DNA of 64,000 bases from Palsa-504 sp963822765 (GCA_963822765.1 CAWGJL010000001.1:62001-126000); one strand, 5' to 3'. Positions 26,943 through 35,589 are shown, numbered from the stretch's first letter. Program-made: numbers and translations. The notes: generated from the sequence alone by a model not told the origin.

Positions 26943-27949
26943 TCGGTCTCGTCCCGGCTGCGGAGCAGGCGGCGCAGCGAGTCCAGGCGCGCCTCGGCGT
27001 GGTGCTCGCGGGCCCACGCGTCCAGCGCGCAGTCCGGGGACAGGTGGTCGCAGCCCGGCGGGCACCCGGCCGTGCCCTCGGCCAGGTCGCCGAACGCCTC
27101 CACCACCCGGTCCAGGCTTATGTGCCCGAGCCCGAAGCCGCGCAGGCCCGGCGTGTCGATCAGCCAGCCGTCGCCCAGCGGCAGCGCCACCACCGACGAC
27201 GAGGTGTGCCGGCCGCGCCCGGTCACCGGATTCACCGAGCCGACGGACCGCAAAGCCTCCGGGACCAGCGTGTTCACCAGCGTGGACTTGCCCACCCCGG
27301 ACTGCCCGATGAGCACGCTGATCCGGCCGGTCAGCACGTTCCTGACCCGGGCCAGCGTGCGCGGCGCCAGCGGCCGCCTGGTGGTCAGCATGGGCAGGTC
27401 GAGCGGGTCGTAGAAGGCCCGCACGCGACGCGGTGAGGCCAGGTCGGCCTTGGTCAGCAGGAGCCGCGGGTCCAGGCCGGCGTCGTACGCGGCGACCAGG
27501 CAGCGGTCGACGAAGCGCAGCCGGGGCGGCGGCTGGGCCAGCGCGCAGACGATCACCATCTGGTCGGCGTTGGCCACGATGATCCGTTCGGCCGGATCGG
27601 TGTCGTCCGGGGAGCGCCGCAGCGCGCTGGTCCGCGGCTCGACCCGGACGATGCGGGCCAGCGAGTCGTCGGCGCCGGACGTGTCGCCGATCAGCGCCAC
27701 CCGGTCGCCGACCACCACCGAGCCCCGGCCCAGCTCGCGGGCCTTCATGGCCACGACCAGCCCGTCGTCGGTCATGCAGCCGTACCGGCCGCGGTCCACG
27801 CTGGTCACGAAGCCCGGCACGGCACCGGAGTGCGCGGGGCGCCGCCTGGTGCGCGGCCGGGAACCGCGGCCGGGACGGACCCGGACGTCGTCCTCGTCGA
27901 GCCGGTCGTACCGCGAGCTCAGCGGCCTGCTCCTAGCATGTCCGTCCAC
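26939..27949 (-). CDS. rsgA: Ribosome small-subunit GTPase RsgA
   Basis: A circularly permuted GTPase of about 336 codons. The N-terminal OB-fold is followed by the G4 LLLTKADL, G1 IGQSGVGKSTLVN and G3 DTPG motifs, in the permuted order, and by the zinc-binding CPPGCDHLSPDC. It helps 30S subunit maturation. The start is unclear: the GTG at 27949 overlaps aroA by 31 bases and has no SD. A CTG at 27922 (LSSRYDRLDED) is preceded by AGGAG at 7 bases and overlaps the aroA stop as CTGA, the same coupling geometry used elsewhere here. It is cotranscribed with aroA. Confidence 0.9.
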   Translation of the reverse strand: MDGHARSRPLSSRYDRLDEDDVRVRPGRGSRPRTRRRPAHSGAVPGFVTSVDRGRYGCMTDDGLVVAMKARELGRGSVVVGDRVALIGDTSGADDSLARIVRVEPRTSALRRSPDDTDPAERIIVANADQMVIVCALAQPPPRLRFVDRCLVAAYDAGLDPRLLLTKADLASPRRVRAFYDPLDLPMLTTRRPLAPRTLARVRNVLTGRISVLIGQSGVGKSTLVNTLVPEALRSVGSVNPVTGRGRHTSSSVVALPLGDGWLIDTPGLRGFGLGHISLDRVVEAFGDLAEGTAGCPPGCDHLSPDCALDAWAREHHAEARLDSLRRLLRSRDETD

Positions 27950-29292
27950 ACGTCGGTGAAGTCGGGGAACGTCTTGGCCACGGTCTGCACGCCCGCCACT
28001 CGCAGGCCCGGCACGGCCAGGCCCAGCACGGCCGCCGCCATCACCATCCGGTGATCGTCGTAGGTGCCGAACGGCCCGTCCGCGGCCGCAGCCCGCAGCG
28101 GTCGTGGCCGGACCCGCAAGCCGTCGGGCAGTTCGGTGACGTCGCCGCCGAGCGCGTTGATCTCCTTGGCCAGCGCGGCCAGCCGGTCGGTCTCGTGCCG
28201 GCGGGTGTGCGCCAGGCCGGTGAACGCCGACGGCGTGCCGGCCAGCGCCGCCGCCGCGGTCAGTACCGGTGCGAGCTCGGCCACGTCACGCAGGTCGGCG
28301 GTGATGCCCTGGACTGTGCCGGGGCCGGCGACGGTCAGCCCGTCCGCGCCCACCTCGCACCGCGCCCCCATCTGGGTCAGCACGTCCAGGATCGGCCCGG
28401 CCGCCTGCAGGCTCTGTCCAATTCCGGCCGCCGGCCAGCCGGGCAGGCTGAGCGTCCCGCCGGTCACCAGTGCCGCCGCCAGGAACGGCCCCGCGTTGGA
28501 CAGGTCCGGCTCCACGGTCACCGACCCCAGGTCCAGCCGTCCCGGCCGGACCCGCCAGCCGTCCGGGCGTCCCTGGGGTGGGTCCGCGGGGACAAACGCG
28601 GCACCGGACCGCGTCTCGGTCACCTCGGCGCCCGCCGCCTGGAGCATGCGGACGGTCATGGCGATGTGCGGCGCGGAGGGGATGGGCGGGCCCTCGTGCC
28701 GGATCTCGATGCCCTGGCCGAACCGCGGCGCCGCCAGCAGCAGCCCGGAGATCAGCTGCGACGAGCCGGACGCGTCCAGGGTCACGGTGCCGCCGCGGAG
28801 CTCGCCCCGCCCGAGGACGGTGAACGGCGCCGCGCCCCGGCCGTCGTCCTCGATCCGGGCGCCGAGGTCGCGCAGCGCCGCCAGGATCGGGCCCACCGGG
28901 CGCTGCCTGATCCGCTCGTCCCCGTCGAAGCGCACCGTCGCCGAGGTCAGCGCGGCGACCGCGGGCAGGAAGCGCATGACCGTGCCGGCGTTGCCCACGT
29001 CGACGCTGACCCGTGACCCCGCGGCCGGCTGCCCGCCGGTGACCAGCCACGCCGCCGGTGACCCGTCAGCGTCGTCGCTGACCTCGGTCCCCAGGGCCCG
29101 GAGCGCGTCCGCCGCGAGCAGGGTGTCCCGGGCCCGCAGCGGGTTCGCGATCCGGGCCGGCCGGTCGGACAGGGCGGCCAGCACCAGCGCCCGGTTGGTG
29201 ATGGACTTGGACGCGGGCAGCCAGATCCGGGCGCGGACCGGCCCGGCCGCGGCGGGCGCGGCCCAGGTCCGGTCCTGGTCGTCGGCATACAT
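27919..29292 (-). CDS. aroA: 3-phosphoshikimate 1-carboxyvinyltransferase
   Basis: A 457-residue EPSP synthase. Typical segments are LPASKSITNRALVLAAL (substrate-binding SKS), the GNAGTVMRFLPA glycine loop, DGDERIRQRPVGPI and the C-terminal RHKETDR-like THTRRHETDRLAAL and DDHRMVMAAAVLGL. It joins shikimate 3-phosphate and phosphoenolpyruvate in aromatic amino-acid synthesis. The ATG at 29292 with an AAGGG site close upstream is chosen; farther upstream the frame enters a repeat region. It is followed by rsgA with overlap, as in many actinobacteria. Confidence 0.94.
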   Translation of the reverse strand: MYADDQDRTWAAPAAAGPVRARIWLPASKSITNRALVLAALSDRPARIANPLRARDTLLAADALRALGTEVSDDADGSPAAWLVTGGQPAAGSRVSVDVGNAGTVMRFLPAVAALTSATVRFDGDERIRQRPVGPILAALRDLGARIEDDGRGAAPFTVLGRGELRGGTVTLDASGSSQLISGLLLAAPRFGQGIEIRHEGPPIPSAPHIAMTVRMLQAAGAEVTETRSGAAFVPADPPQGRPDGWRVRPGRLDLGSVTVEPDLSNAGPFLAAALVTGGTLSLPGWPAAGIGQSLQAAGPILDVLTQMGARCEVGADGLTVAGPGTVQGITADLRDVAELAPVLTAAAALAGTPSAFTGLAHTRRHETDRLAALAKEINALGGDVTELPDGLRVRPRPLRAAAADGPFGTYDDHRMVMAAAVLGLAVPGLRVAGVQTVAKTFPDFTDVWTDMLGAGR

Positions 29293-29318
29293 ACCCTTGA
29301 GGCTATCGTCGCGAGCCG

Positions 29319-29375
29319 GCGCAGGAGCAGTCAGCGCAGGAGCAGCCAGCGCAGGAGCAGCCAGCGCAGGAGCAC
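29319..29375. repeat. 15-base tandem repeat between aroA and SRAP gene
   Basis: The unit GCGCAGGAGCAGCCA is repeated three times (first copy with TCA) plus a partial fourth copy. It lies in the leader upstream of aroA, in the gap between the divergent aroA and SRAP genes, so it could affect either promoter by copy-number change. Confidence 0.8.
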
Positions 29376-29477
29376 TGTGACCGCCAGGCAAGTTTGACGG
29401 AGCGGGATTATGGTTATGAAATGCCAATCCAGGCTTAACGGGACGTGTCGGGATTCCATTCACTTAGGGAAGTTTGC

Positions 29478-30254
29478 ATGTGCGGTCGCTTCGTGTCGGC
29501 GCGTAAGCGCCTTGAGCTCCTCGAGGAGTTCAGCATCGAGCGGGACCGCGTCGCCGACGGACCCGACCCGGAGCCCGATCAGGATTACAACGTGGCGCCC
29601 ACCAGGCGGGTGTACGCGGTCATGGAGCCACGCCCGCGGAAAGAGGACCCGGACCAGCCGCAGGCCCGCGAGCTGCGCGTGGTGCGCTGGGGCCTGATCC
29701 CGTTCTGGGCCAAGGACGCCTCGGGCGGCGGCAAGCTCATCAACGCCCGGGCCGAGACCGTCGCGGTCAAGCCCGCGTTCCGGCGTGCCTTCGCCAAGCG
29801 CCGCTGCATCATTCCCGCCGACGGCTACTACGAATGGCAGGCCGTCACCGAAGACGGAAAACAGCGCAAGCAGCCCTACTACATCTACCGGAAGGACGGT
29901 GAGGCGCTGGCCTTTGCCGGGCTCTACGAGCTCTGGCGAGATCAGTCCCTGCCCGACGACCACGAACGCGCCTGGCTGTGGACGGCCGCGATTATCACGA
30001 CCCAGGCAACCGACGACGTCGGCGAGATCCACGACCGCATGCCCATGGTGATCGCCCGCGACCACTGGGCCGACTGGCTTAACCCGGACAACTCCGAGCC
30101 TGGCCAGCTTCAAGCGACAATGCTGCCCGCGATGGCCGGCGGCATGACGTCGCATCCCGTTTCAATGGCTGTCAACTCCGTGCGGAACAACGGACCCGAG
30201 CTCATCGTGCCGCTTTCCGCCGACCAGGAGCGGCCGCCCGGCGAGTTGTTCTGA
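29478..30254 (+). CDS. SOS response-associated peptidase (SRAP/HMCES, YedK)
   Basis: A 258-residue SRAP protein. Cys2 directly after the initiator Met is the catalytic residue that makes a thiazolidine cross-link with abasic sites in single-stranded DNA (MCGRFVSA). The supporting Asn in YNVAPTRRV, Glu in NARAETVAVKPAF and His in GEIHDRMPMV are all present, as is the family block CIIPADGYYEWQ. The protein protects abasic sites during replication. The ATG at 29478 is dictated by the need for Cys at position 2, and an AGGGAAG site lies before it. Confidence 0.93.
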   Translation: MCGRFVSARKRLELLEEFSIERDRVADGPDPEPDQDYNVAPTRRVYAVMEPRPRKEDPDQPQARELRVVRWGLIPFWAKDASGGGKLINARAETVAVKPAFRRAFAKRRCIIPADGYYEWQAVTEDGKQRKQPYYIYRKDGEALAFAGLYELWRDQSLPDDHERAWLWTAAIITTQATDDVGEIHDRMPMVIARDHWADWLNPDNSEPGQLQATMLPAMAGGMTSHPVSMAVNSVRNNGPELIVPLSADQERPPGELF

Positions 30255-30327
30255 GTCCGCGGCCGGCGGCCGCGGCTCATCCGAGCCTGGGCTGCGCAGC
30301 GTACGCGGACGGGAGGCGAGGACACTA

Positions 30328-30675
30328 GTGGAGATAACCGTCGCCCGTAAGCGCCTTGAGGAGATGCGCGACGACCTGGACCGGTCGATATCCATCCTGC
30401 AGGGCGAGCGTCCCGCGCCCCTGGCCGGATCGGGGTATGCGCAGGACCCGGCGGACGCGGGATCCTCCTTGTCCGAGGCCGACCGGACCGAAGCGGTCCT
30501 GCACTCGGCCCGCGGCCAGCGAGACGAGGTGCTCGCCGCGCTCGCGCGCATCGCGGAGAACTCTTACGGGCGATGCGTCGACTGCGGGGGCGACATTCCC
30601 GAGGGCCGGCTCGACGCGCGGCCCGACGCGGCCCGGTGCGTCGGCTGCCAGGCCAAGCGCGCCCGCCGCCGCTAG
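30328..30675 (+). CDS. DksA/TraR-type zinc-finger protein
   Basis: A 115-residue protein with an N-terminal coiled-coil segment (ARKRLEEMRDDLDRSISIL and EAVLHSARGQRDEVLAALARI) and a C-terminal four-Cys zinc finger (CVDCGGDIP ... CVGCQAKRA). It belongs to the DksA/TraR family; DksA proteins enter the RNA polymerase secondary channel, but actinobacterial members often lack the tip residues, so the target is uncertain. The start is a GTG behind GGGAGGCGAGG. It ends with a 4-base convergent overlap with the methyltransferase gene. Confidence 0.88.
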   Translation: MEITVARKRLEEMRDDLDRSISILQGERPAPLAGSGYAQDPADAGSSLSEADRTEAVLHSARGQRDEVLAALARIAENSYGRCVDCGGDIPEGRLDARPDAARCVGCQAKRARRR

Positions 30676-31403
30676 CCCTTCTTGACCGCCGCGATCACCA
30701 GCTGCGCGCCCAGTGACTCATCGGATCGTGCGGCCAGTTCGGCGCGGACCAGCTTGGCCAGGCTGCCGGGTTCGCGCCGCAGCACGTGCGTGACCATCGA
30801 CTCGGAGAACACGGTGCGCGGCCGGATCCAGTTCACCGTCAGGCCCGCGCCGGTGAACAGCTCGCGCGCCTGGTCGGGGCCGTAGCACCGGGTGATGGTG
30901 CCGTCCGGCCAGGGCACCAGCACCACCTCGGCGTGCGGCAGGTCGACCAGGTGCGCCCAGTGATTCTGGTCGGCGAGCACCGCCATGCCCAGCACGAGCG
31001 AGTCGACGCAGGCCAGCACCCGCCCGCCCGGGCGCAGCACGCGAGCGATCTCGGCGATCATGGCCTCGGCGCCCAGGTGGGTGGACAGCGCGCGGTCCTC
31101 GGCCAGGACGTCGTCCGCGCACTCGTCGGGCAGGAACGACAGCAGCGCGGGGTCCCCGATCAGGTGCGCCGCATGTGTCTCCCGCGGCACGGCGCCGGGG
31201 TCGATGACCCGCAGCACGTGGTGGCCGGCCACGGCGGCGAGTTCGCCGCCGGGGGAGCGCGGCCCCGAGACATCCACGATCGTGTGCTGTCCGCGCGGCA
31301 GCCAGGCCAGCAGCTGAGCCTGCGCCACGGCGTCGTGGAATTGCCAGTAGGCCGGCAGATGATCAGTATCCGGCGCGGTGATGGCGGTGGCCGCATGGTG
31401 CAC
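30672..31403 (-). CDS. Class I SAM-dependent methyltransferase
   Basis: A 243-residue methyltransferase-like protein. The SAM-binding region is HTIVDVSGPRSPGGELAAVA and VLRVIDPG, weaker than the classical GxGxG motif because the glycines are spaced differently. RVLRPGGRVLACVDSLVLG is the typical post-motif-III strand of Methyltransf_11 proteins. The substrate cannot be told. It is a single gene, divergent from sigR; its promoter must share the 31404-31655 gap. Confidence 0.8.
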   Translation of the reverse strand: MHHAATAITAPDTDHLPAYWQFHDAVAQAQLLAWLPRGQHTIVDVSGPRSPGGELAAVAGHHVLRVIDPGAVPRETHAAHLIGDPALLSFLPDECADDVLAEDRALSTHLGAEAMIAEIARVLRPGGRVLACVDSLVLGMAVLADQNHWAHLVDLPHAEVVLVPWPDGTITRCYGPDQARELFTGAGLTVNWIRPRTVFSESMVTHVLRREPGSLAKLVRAELAARSDESLGAQLVIAAVKKG

Positions 31404-31503
31404 GGGCCCGGCTCCTGACTTGGCATTCCCGCAGCGGGGATGCCCTTCGTCCTTAACCTTCCCGGCCAGGCGCCTTTCTCACCTGCCTGCCCGGACCGAT
31501 CTC

Positions 31504-31529
31504 GGAATGACGGACCGCGCCCTGCTGTT
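31504..31529 (+). promoter_or_regulatory. SigR-type promoter (GGAAT-N18-GTT) upstream of sigR
   Basis: GGAAT at 31504-31508 and GTT at 31527-31529 are separated by exactly 18 bases, the spacing of SigR-dependent promoters in Streptomyces. It lies about 125 bases before the sigR start, so sigR is probably autoregulated, as sigRp2 is in S. coelicolor. No other GGAAT seen in a manual scan of the window has a GTT at this spacing. Confidence 0.75.
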
Positions 31530-31655
31530 GAACGCGGCATGGCTGTGGCTTCGCCACCTCGTGGCATGCTGAAACTCGCTCCGTATCCGGGCGCGGTATC
31601 CTCCCCCTCATATGCTCTGCACCCCAGCAGACCTAGTCCGTCCGATCCCGAGGGG

Positions 31656-32273
31656 GTGAGTCCCGTTCCGGAGACTCTCGAAGAGCGCGGTGAGCGCTTC
31701 GAGGCCGAGGTGCTGCCCTTCCTGGATCAGCTGTACTCCGCGGCGCTTCGGATGACTCGTAACCCGGCGGACGCCGAGGACCTGGTACAGGAGACGTTCG
31801 CCAAAGCGTACGCGTCTTTCCACCAGTTCCAGCAGGGCACGAACCTCAAGGCGTGGCTGTTCAGGATCTTGACCAACACTTTTATCAACACCTATCGCAA
31901 GCGGCAGCGCGAGCCGCAGCGCTCTGGTGCCGAGGAAGTCGAGGACTGGCAGCTGGCCCGGGCGGCCTCCCATACCTCCGGGGGATTGAAGTCAGCCGAA
32001 GCCGAAGCGCTGGAACGGCTGCCCGATTCTGACATTAAGGAAGCCCTCCAGGCGCTCCCGGAGGAATTCCGCATCGCGGTCTACCTGGCCGATGTCGAGG
32101 GGTTCGCGTACAAGGAGATCGCCGACATCATGGAAACCCCGATTGGGACCGTGATGTCGCGTCTGCACCGCGGCCGGCGGCAGCTGCGGGAACTGCTCCA
32201 GGATTACGCGTCGGAACGCGGATTGGCGCGCACCGGTTCTGATGCTTCCCGGCCCGGGGAGGAAGCGCGATGA
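31656..32273 (+). CDS. sigR: ECF sigma factor SigR (thiol/redox stress)
   Basis: A sigma-70 ECF factor of about 205 residues from the GTG at 31656. The region 2 blocks MTRNPADAEDLVQETFAKAY and ASFHQFQQGTNLKAWLFRIL are very close to Streptomyces SigR. Region 4 is LPEEFRIAVYLADVEGFAY, KEIADIMETPIGTVMSRLHR. It directs transcription of disulphide-stress genes and is released from RsrA when that protein is oxidised. An in-frame upstream extension exists (for example ATG at 31539); S. coelicolor also makes a longer form. Its stop overlaps rsrA by 4 bases (ATGA). Confidence 0.93.
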   Translation: MSPVPETLEERGERFEAEVLPFLDQLYSAALRMTRNPADAEDLVQETFAKAYASFHQFQQGTNLKAWLFRILTNTFINTYRKRQREPQRSGAEEVEDWQLARAASHTSGGLKSAEAEALERLPDSDIKEALQALPEEFRIAVYLADVEGFAYKEIADIMETPIGTVMSRLHRGRRQLRELLQDYASERGLARTGSDASRPGEEAR

Positions 32274-32542
32274 GCTGCGGAAAGCCACATGAGACTCCGT
32301 GTACCGAGGTACTGGAGCGGGTCTACGGCTATCTAGACGGCGAGATCGGCGACGTGGACTGCGCGAAGATCCGTCAGCATCTGGACGAATGCGGCCCCTG
32401 CCTGCGCGAGTACGGCCTCGAGGAGGCGGTTAAGCGGCTCGTGGCCAAGCACTGCGGCTGCGACCCGGCGCCCGCCGACCTGCGCGCGAAGATTCTGGTC
32501 CGTATCCGTGAAGTCCGGGCCACGATCGAGTTCGCGGAGTAG
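32270..32542 (+). CDS. rsrA: Zinc-binding redox anti-sigma factor RsrA
   Basis: A 90-residue ZAS-family anti-sigma factor. All the residues of S. coelicolor RsrA are in place: C3, C11, C31, H37, C41, C44 and the C-terminal C62 and C64; the core HLDECGPC motif spans about 37-44. In the reduced, zinc-bound state it holds SigR; oxidation forms a disulphide, zinc leaves and SigR is set free. It overlaps sigR by 4 bases, a conserved arrangement, and is expressed from the SigR promoter upstream. Confidence 0.95.
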   Translation: MSCGKPHETPCTEVLERVYGYLDGEIGDVDCAKIRQHLDECGPCLREYGLEEAVKRLVAKHCGCDPAPADLRAKILVRIREVRATIEFAE

Positions 32543-32830
32543 TCGCGAACCGTCCGATTTGCCAGGAGTGGGGCAATTGGGCAGCATGTGCCACATTTGA
32601 TTGCCCATTGTGACTGGCACGCTCACGATTTGTTCACGATGAGATTTGGGCCTGCGAGATCCGTTGTGGCCACGTTATCCTTGACCTTGGACGATATCCG
32701 GCGAGCTGTCGGTAGTTGCGCGTTAGGGAGGTCAGCTCCATGCGTCCATGCGGCGGAATATCGCGTGCTGCTACGGATGAGGTAAGGGTCCCCGCGACCG
32801 CCCTCTCCGGGAGCACGTGGGGGTAGGGGT
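32543..32830. other. 288-base gap between rsrA and HD-GYP gene
   Basis: The gap has lower GC than its surroundings. It holds an imperfect stem-loop (CAATTGGGCA at 32574-32583 with TTGCCCATTG at 32601-32610), which may act as a weak terminator of sigR-rsrA, and then sequence in which a promoter for the HD-GYP gene must lie. I see no reading frame that looks like a gene. Confidence 0.5.
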
Positions 32831-34225
32831 TTGGCGCATAGCCCGCGTTCCACGCTCCTGGCGGTGAGGGGGGAGGGTTTGGCTAGGCTCTCGTGGGCCG
32901 CACGGCTATACATCGGCGTGGTGGTCCTGGCCGCCGCGGTACTGATCGTTCATGGCCCGTTCGGCGACCTCCGCTGGTGGCGGAATGTCGCGGTGCTCGG
33001 CCTCCTGCTCGTGGTCTTCGAGTCGACCGCCACCTTGCTGCGTCCCCGGCAGCTCGCCTGGTCCCCTAATTCCGCCGCCACCCTGGCCGCCGCCGTCCTG
33101 CTCGGGCCGGTCGGCGCGGGCCTGGTCGGCGCCTGCACCATGCTCGGCATGCGGCGCGGTCCCTCGGTGGCCCAGCGGGCGTTCAACACGGGCATGATGT
33201 CCCTGTCCGCGTACCTGGCGGGGCGCGTCTTCGTGGCCGTGGGCGGGCAGGTCGGCACCCCGCACTCCACCCCGTTCCGCACCATAATCGGCCCGTTCGC
33301 GGTCGCCGCCGTGGTGCACGTGCTGACCAACCACACTCTGCTCGCGGGTGTGCTCTGGCTGACCAGCGACCGCGACTTCGCCGGGCGGCGCGCTCCGCTG
33401 GGCATGAGCGTCAAGCTGATCGCCTCGGACCTCGGCTACGGCGCGTTCGGCCTGCTGATCGCGGCCCTGTGGAGCGTGGTCGGGCTGTTCGCCCCGGTGC
33501 TGATCTTGATCCCGTTGTTCGTGGCTCGCTGGGCCGTGGCCCAGATCGCCGAGCAGCAGCAGGCCTACGAGGCCACGGTGGGCGCGCTCTGCCAGGCGGT
33601 GGAGACCAAGGACTTCTACACCCGCGGGCACAGCGACCGGGTCTCCCGCGGCTCGGTCATGATCGCGCGCGAGATCGGCATGCACGGCGAGCGGGTCGAG
33701 GCGATCAGGTACGCGGGCATGCTGCACGACGTCGGCAAGCTCGGCGTGCCGACCAAGGTCCTGCAGAAGACCGGGAAGCTGACCGAGGAGGAGTACGCGG
33801 CGATCCAGCTGCACCCGATGCGCGGGCTGGACATCGTCCGCGAGATCGGGTTCCTGGACGAGGCCCTGGCCGGGATCATGCACCATCACGAGCGGATCGA
33901 CGGCCGGGGCTACCCGATGGGACTGGCCGGGGATGAGATCCCCGAGTTCGCCCGGGTGCTGGCCGTCGCCGATGCCTTCGACTCCATGACCTCCACCCGG
34001 TCCTACCGCGGCGCGCGCCCGGTGCAGGAGGCGGTCGCGGAGCTGCGGAAGTGGTCGGGCACGCAGTTCGACCCGGCGTTCGTGGACGCGTTCGTGGCCG
34101 CGATCATGCGCGACGGCTGGCAGAGCCCCGAGCCGCCCGTGCTCGCGGCCGAGGACCTTCCCACGATTGCCGCCCAGGACCACGACGACCCCGCCGCGCC
34201 GCTCCGGGTGATCGACAGCATCTGA
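32831..34225 (+). CDS. HD-GYP domain membrane protein (c-di-GMP phosphodiesterase-like)
   Basis: A 464-residue protein. The N-terminal half has about six to seven hydrophobic helices (residues about 25-240). The C-terminal half is an HD-GYP domain: GHSDRVSRGSVMIAREIGMH, the HD pair in AGMLHDVGKLGVP, HPMRGLDIV, MHHHERIDGRGYP with the GYP motif and FARVLAVADAFDSMTSTRSY. HD-GYP enzymes split c-di-GMP, and all metal ligands appear present. The start is TTG at 32831 after GGGTAGGGG; internal starts near 32864 are possible. A second HD-type membrane protein follows after 5 bases. Confidence 0.87.
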   Translation: MAHSPRSTLLAVRGEGLARLSWAARLYIGVVVLAAAVLIVHGPFGDLRWWRNVAVLGLLLVVFESTATLLRPRQLAWSPNSAATLAAAVLLGPVGAGLVGACTMLGMRRGPSVAQRAFNTGMMSLSAYLAGRVFVAVGGQVGTPHSTPFRTIIGPFAVAAVVHVLTNHTLLAGVLWLTSDRDFAGRRAPLGMSVKLIASDLGYGAFGLLIAALWSVVGLFAPVLILIPLFVARWAVAQIAEQQQAYEATVGALCQAVETKDFYTRGHSDRVSRGSVMIAREIGMHGERVEAIRYAGMLHDVGKLGVPTKVLQKTGKLTEEEYAAIQLHPMRGLDIVREIGFLDEALAGIMHHHERIDGRGYPMGLAGDEIPEFARVLAVADAFDSMTSTRSYRGARPVQEAVAELRKWSGTQFDPAFVDAFVAAIMRDGWQSPEPPVLAAEDLPTIAAQDHDDPAAPLRVIDSI

Positions 34226-34230
34226 CACCC

Positions 34231-35589
34231 ATGACCGAACGACGACATGAGCTGCGCCGGTTTCCCTGGCAGGTGAGGGATTCCGGCCTGCTGCTGCTCG
34301 TCGTCGCGGCCGGCGTGGTCCTGGTCGCCTCGGTGGCCCAGACCGCCGTGCAGGACCTGCGGGACCCGCGCATCGCGGTCGCGTTCGGCGTCCTGATCGC
34401 GTTCGGCGAGGTGCTGCGGCTCAACCTGCCGGGCGACCGGGAGACCGCGCCCATCGGGATGGCGGGCGCGCTCGCCTACGCCCTGCTCATCCGGGTCGGC
34501 GATCACACGGTTCAGCACACCGCCGAGCAGGTGGTCACCGTCACCACCATCGGCATGATCGTCGGCGCGCTGCCGCACCTGGCCGTGGGCCGGCCGGCCA
34601 AGGTCAGCGGGATGTCCATCCGGCTGCTCTGCGTGGCCTGCGTGGCCTTCATCTTCCGCCCGCTGGCCGGCAACAGCGCGGTGATCAGGGACTGGGGCCT
34701 GGCCTTCGCGCTGATGACCGCCCTGGCCGTGCTCGCCCTCCTGCTCGAGGCGGTGCTCACCGCGCTGATGCGGGTCGACGAGCAGCGGGCCCGGTTCAAG
34801 GTGGCCCTGGTCGACGAGATGCGCGTCGAGCTGCCGCTGGGCGCGGCGGTCGGGGCTTCGGGCCTGCTCATCGCGTTCGCCGCCGAGGTCATGGGCCTGG
34901 CGGCGCTGGCCGTGTTCACCGCCCCGCTGCTGGTCACCCAGGTGGCGTTCCGCCGCTACGCGGGGATCCGGGCCACCTACCTGCAGACCGTCCGGGCCCT
35001 GGCCAAGGTCACCGAGATCGGCGGGTACGTGGAAGCCGGCCACTCCGAGCGGGTGAGCCGGCTGGCCGTGGCCATCGGCCGGGAACTCGGCATTCACGAG
35101 CCCCAGCTGCTCGAGCTCGAGTACGCCGCGCTCATGCACGACATCGGCCAGTTGTCGCTGGCCGACCCGATCCCCGGCGGGGCCACGGTCCTGGTCTCCC
35201 GCCAGGACCAGCAGCGCATCGCCGAACTGGGTGCCGACGTGATCCAGCAGGCCCAGGTCCTCGGGTCGGTGGCGGAGATCGTCCGCCGGCAGAACGAGCC
35301 CTACCGCGGCGTGGAGGTGGCGCACGAGGGCTACCGGGGCCGTCCCGGCCGCCTGGACCGCCTGGACCGCCTGGACCGGTTCGGCGGGGAGCCGTCCCGG
35401 CCGCCGATGAGCAGCCGCATCATCAAGGCCGCCAACGCCTTCGACGACCTGGTGGGCAGCTCGCTGGACCCCGGCCGGGCCGCCGCGGCCGTCCAGCAAC
35501 TCCGGCTGGACACGGCCAGCGAGTACGACCCGGAAGCGGTCGAGGCCCTCAGCCGCGTCGTCAACCGCAGGTCCGTGATCCAGCTCTGA
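34231..35589 (+). CDS. Degenerate HD-domain membrane protein
   Basis: A 452-residue protein of the same plan as the previous gene: about seven hydrophobic helices followed by an HD domain. The HD core survives (GHSERVSRLAVAIGRELGI, LMHDIGQLSL), but the GYP motif region is replaced by RRQNEPYRGVEVAHEGYRGR and an RLDRLDRLDR insert, and the second His cluster is lost, so catalytic activity is doubtful. The two genes are a tandem pair with a 5-base gap. It may be a regulatory partner of the first protein; that is inference. Confidence 0.8.
   Translation: MTERRHELRRFPWQVRDSGLLLLVVAAGVVLVASVAQTAVQDLRDPRIAVAFGVLIAFGEVLRLNLPGDRETAPIGMAGALAYALLIRVGDHTVQHTAEQVVTVTTIGMIVGALPHLAVGRPAKVSGMSIRLLCVACVAFIFRPLAGNSAVIRDWGLAFALMTALAVLALLLEAVLTALMRVDEQRARFKVALVDEMRVELPLGAAVGASGLLIAFAAEVMGLAALAVFTAPLLVTQVAFRRYAGIRATYLQTVRALAKVTEIGGYVEAGHSERVSRLAVAIGRELGIHEPQLLELEYAALMHDIGQLSLADPIPGGATVLVSRQDQQRIAELGADVIQQAQVLGSVAEIVRRQNEPYRGVEVAHEGYRGRPGRLDRLDRLDRFGGEPSRPPMSSRIIKAANAFDDLVGSSLDPGRAAAAVQQLRLDTASEYDPEAVEALSRVVNRRSVIQL
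35349..35376. repeat. 9-base tandem repeats (RLDRLDRLD)
   Basis: The unit CGCCTGGAC or a rotation of it is repeated three times inside the second HD-domain gene, coding RLDRLDRLD. This is a slippage-prone in-frame repeat. Confidence 0.7.

Noticed and set aside
32571..32610. Riboswitch in the rsrA downstream gap
   Set aside because: Only one imperfect stem-loop is visible. No conserved riboswitch core could be recognised.
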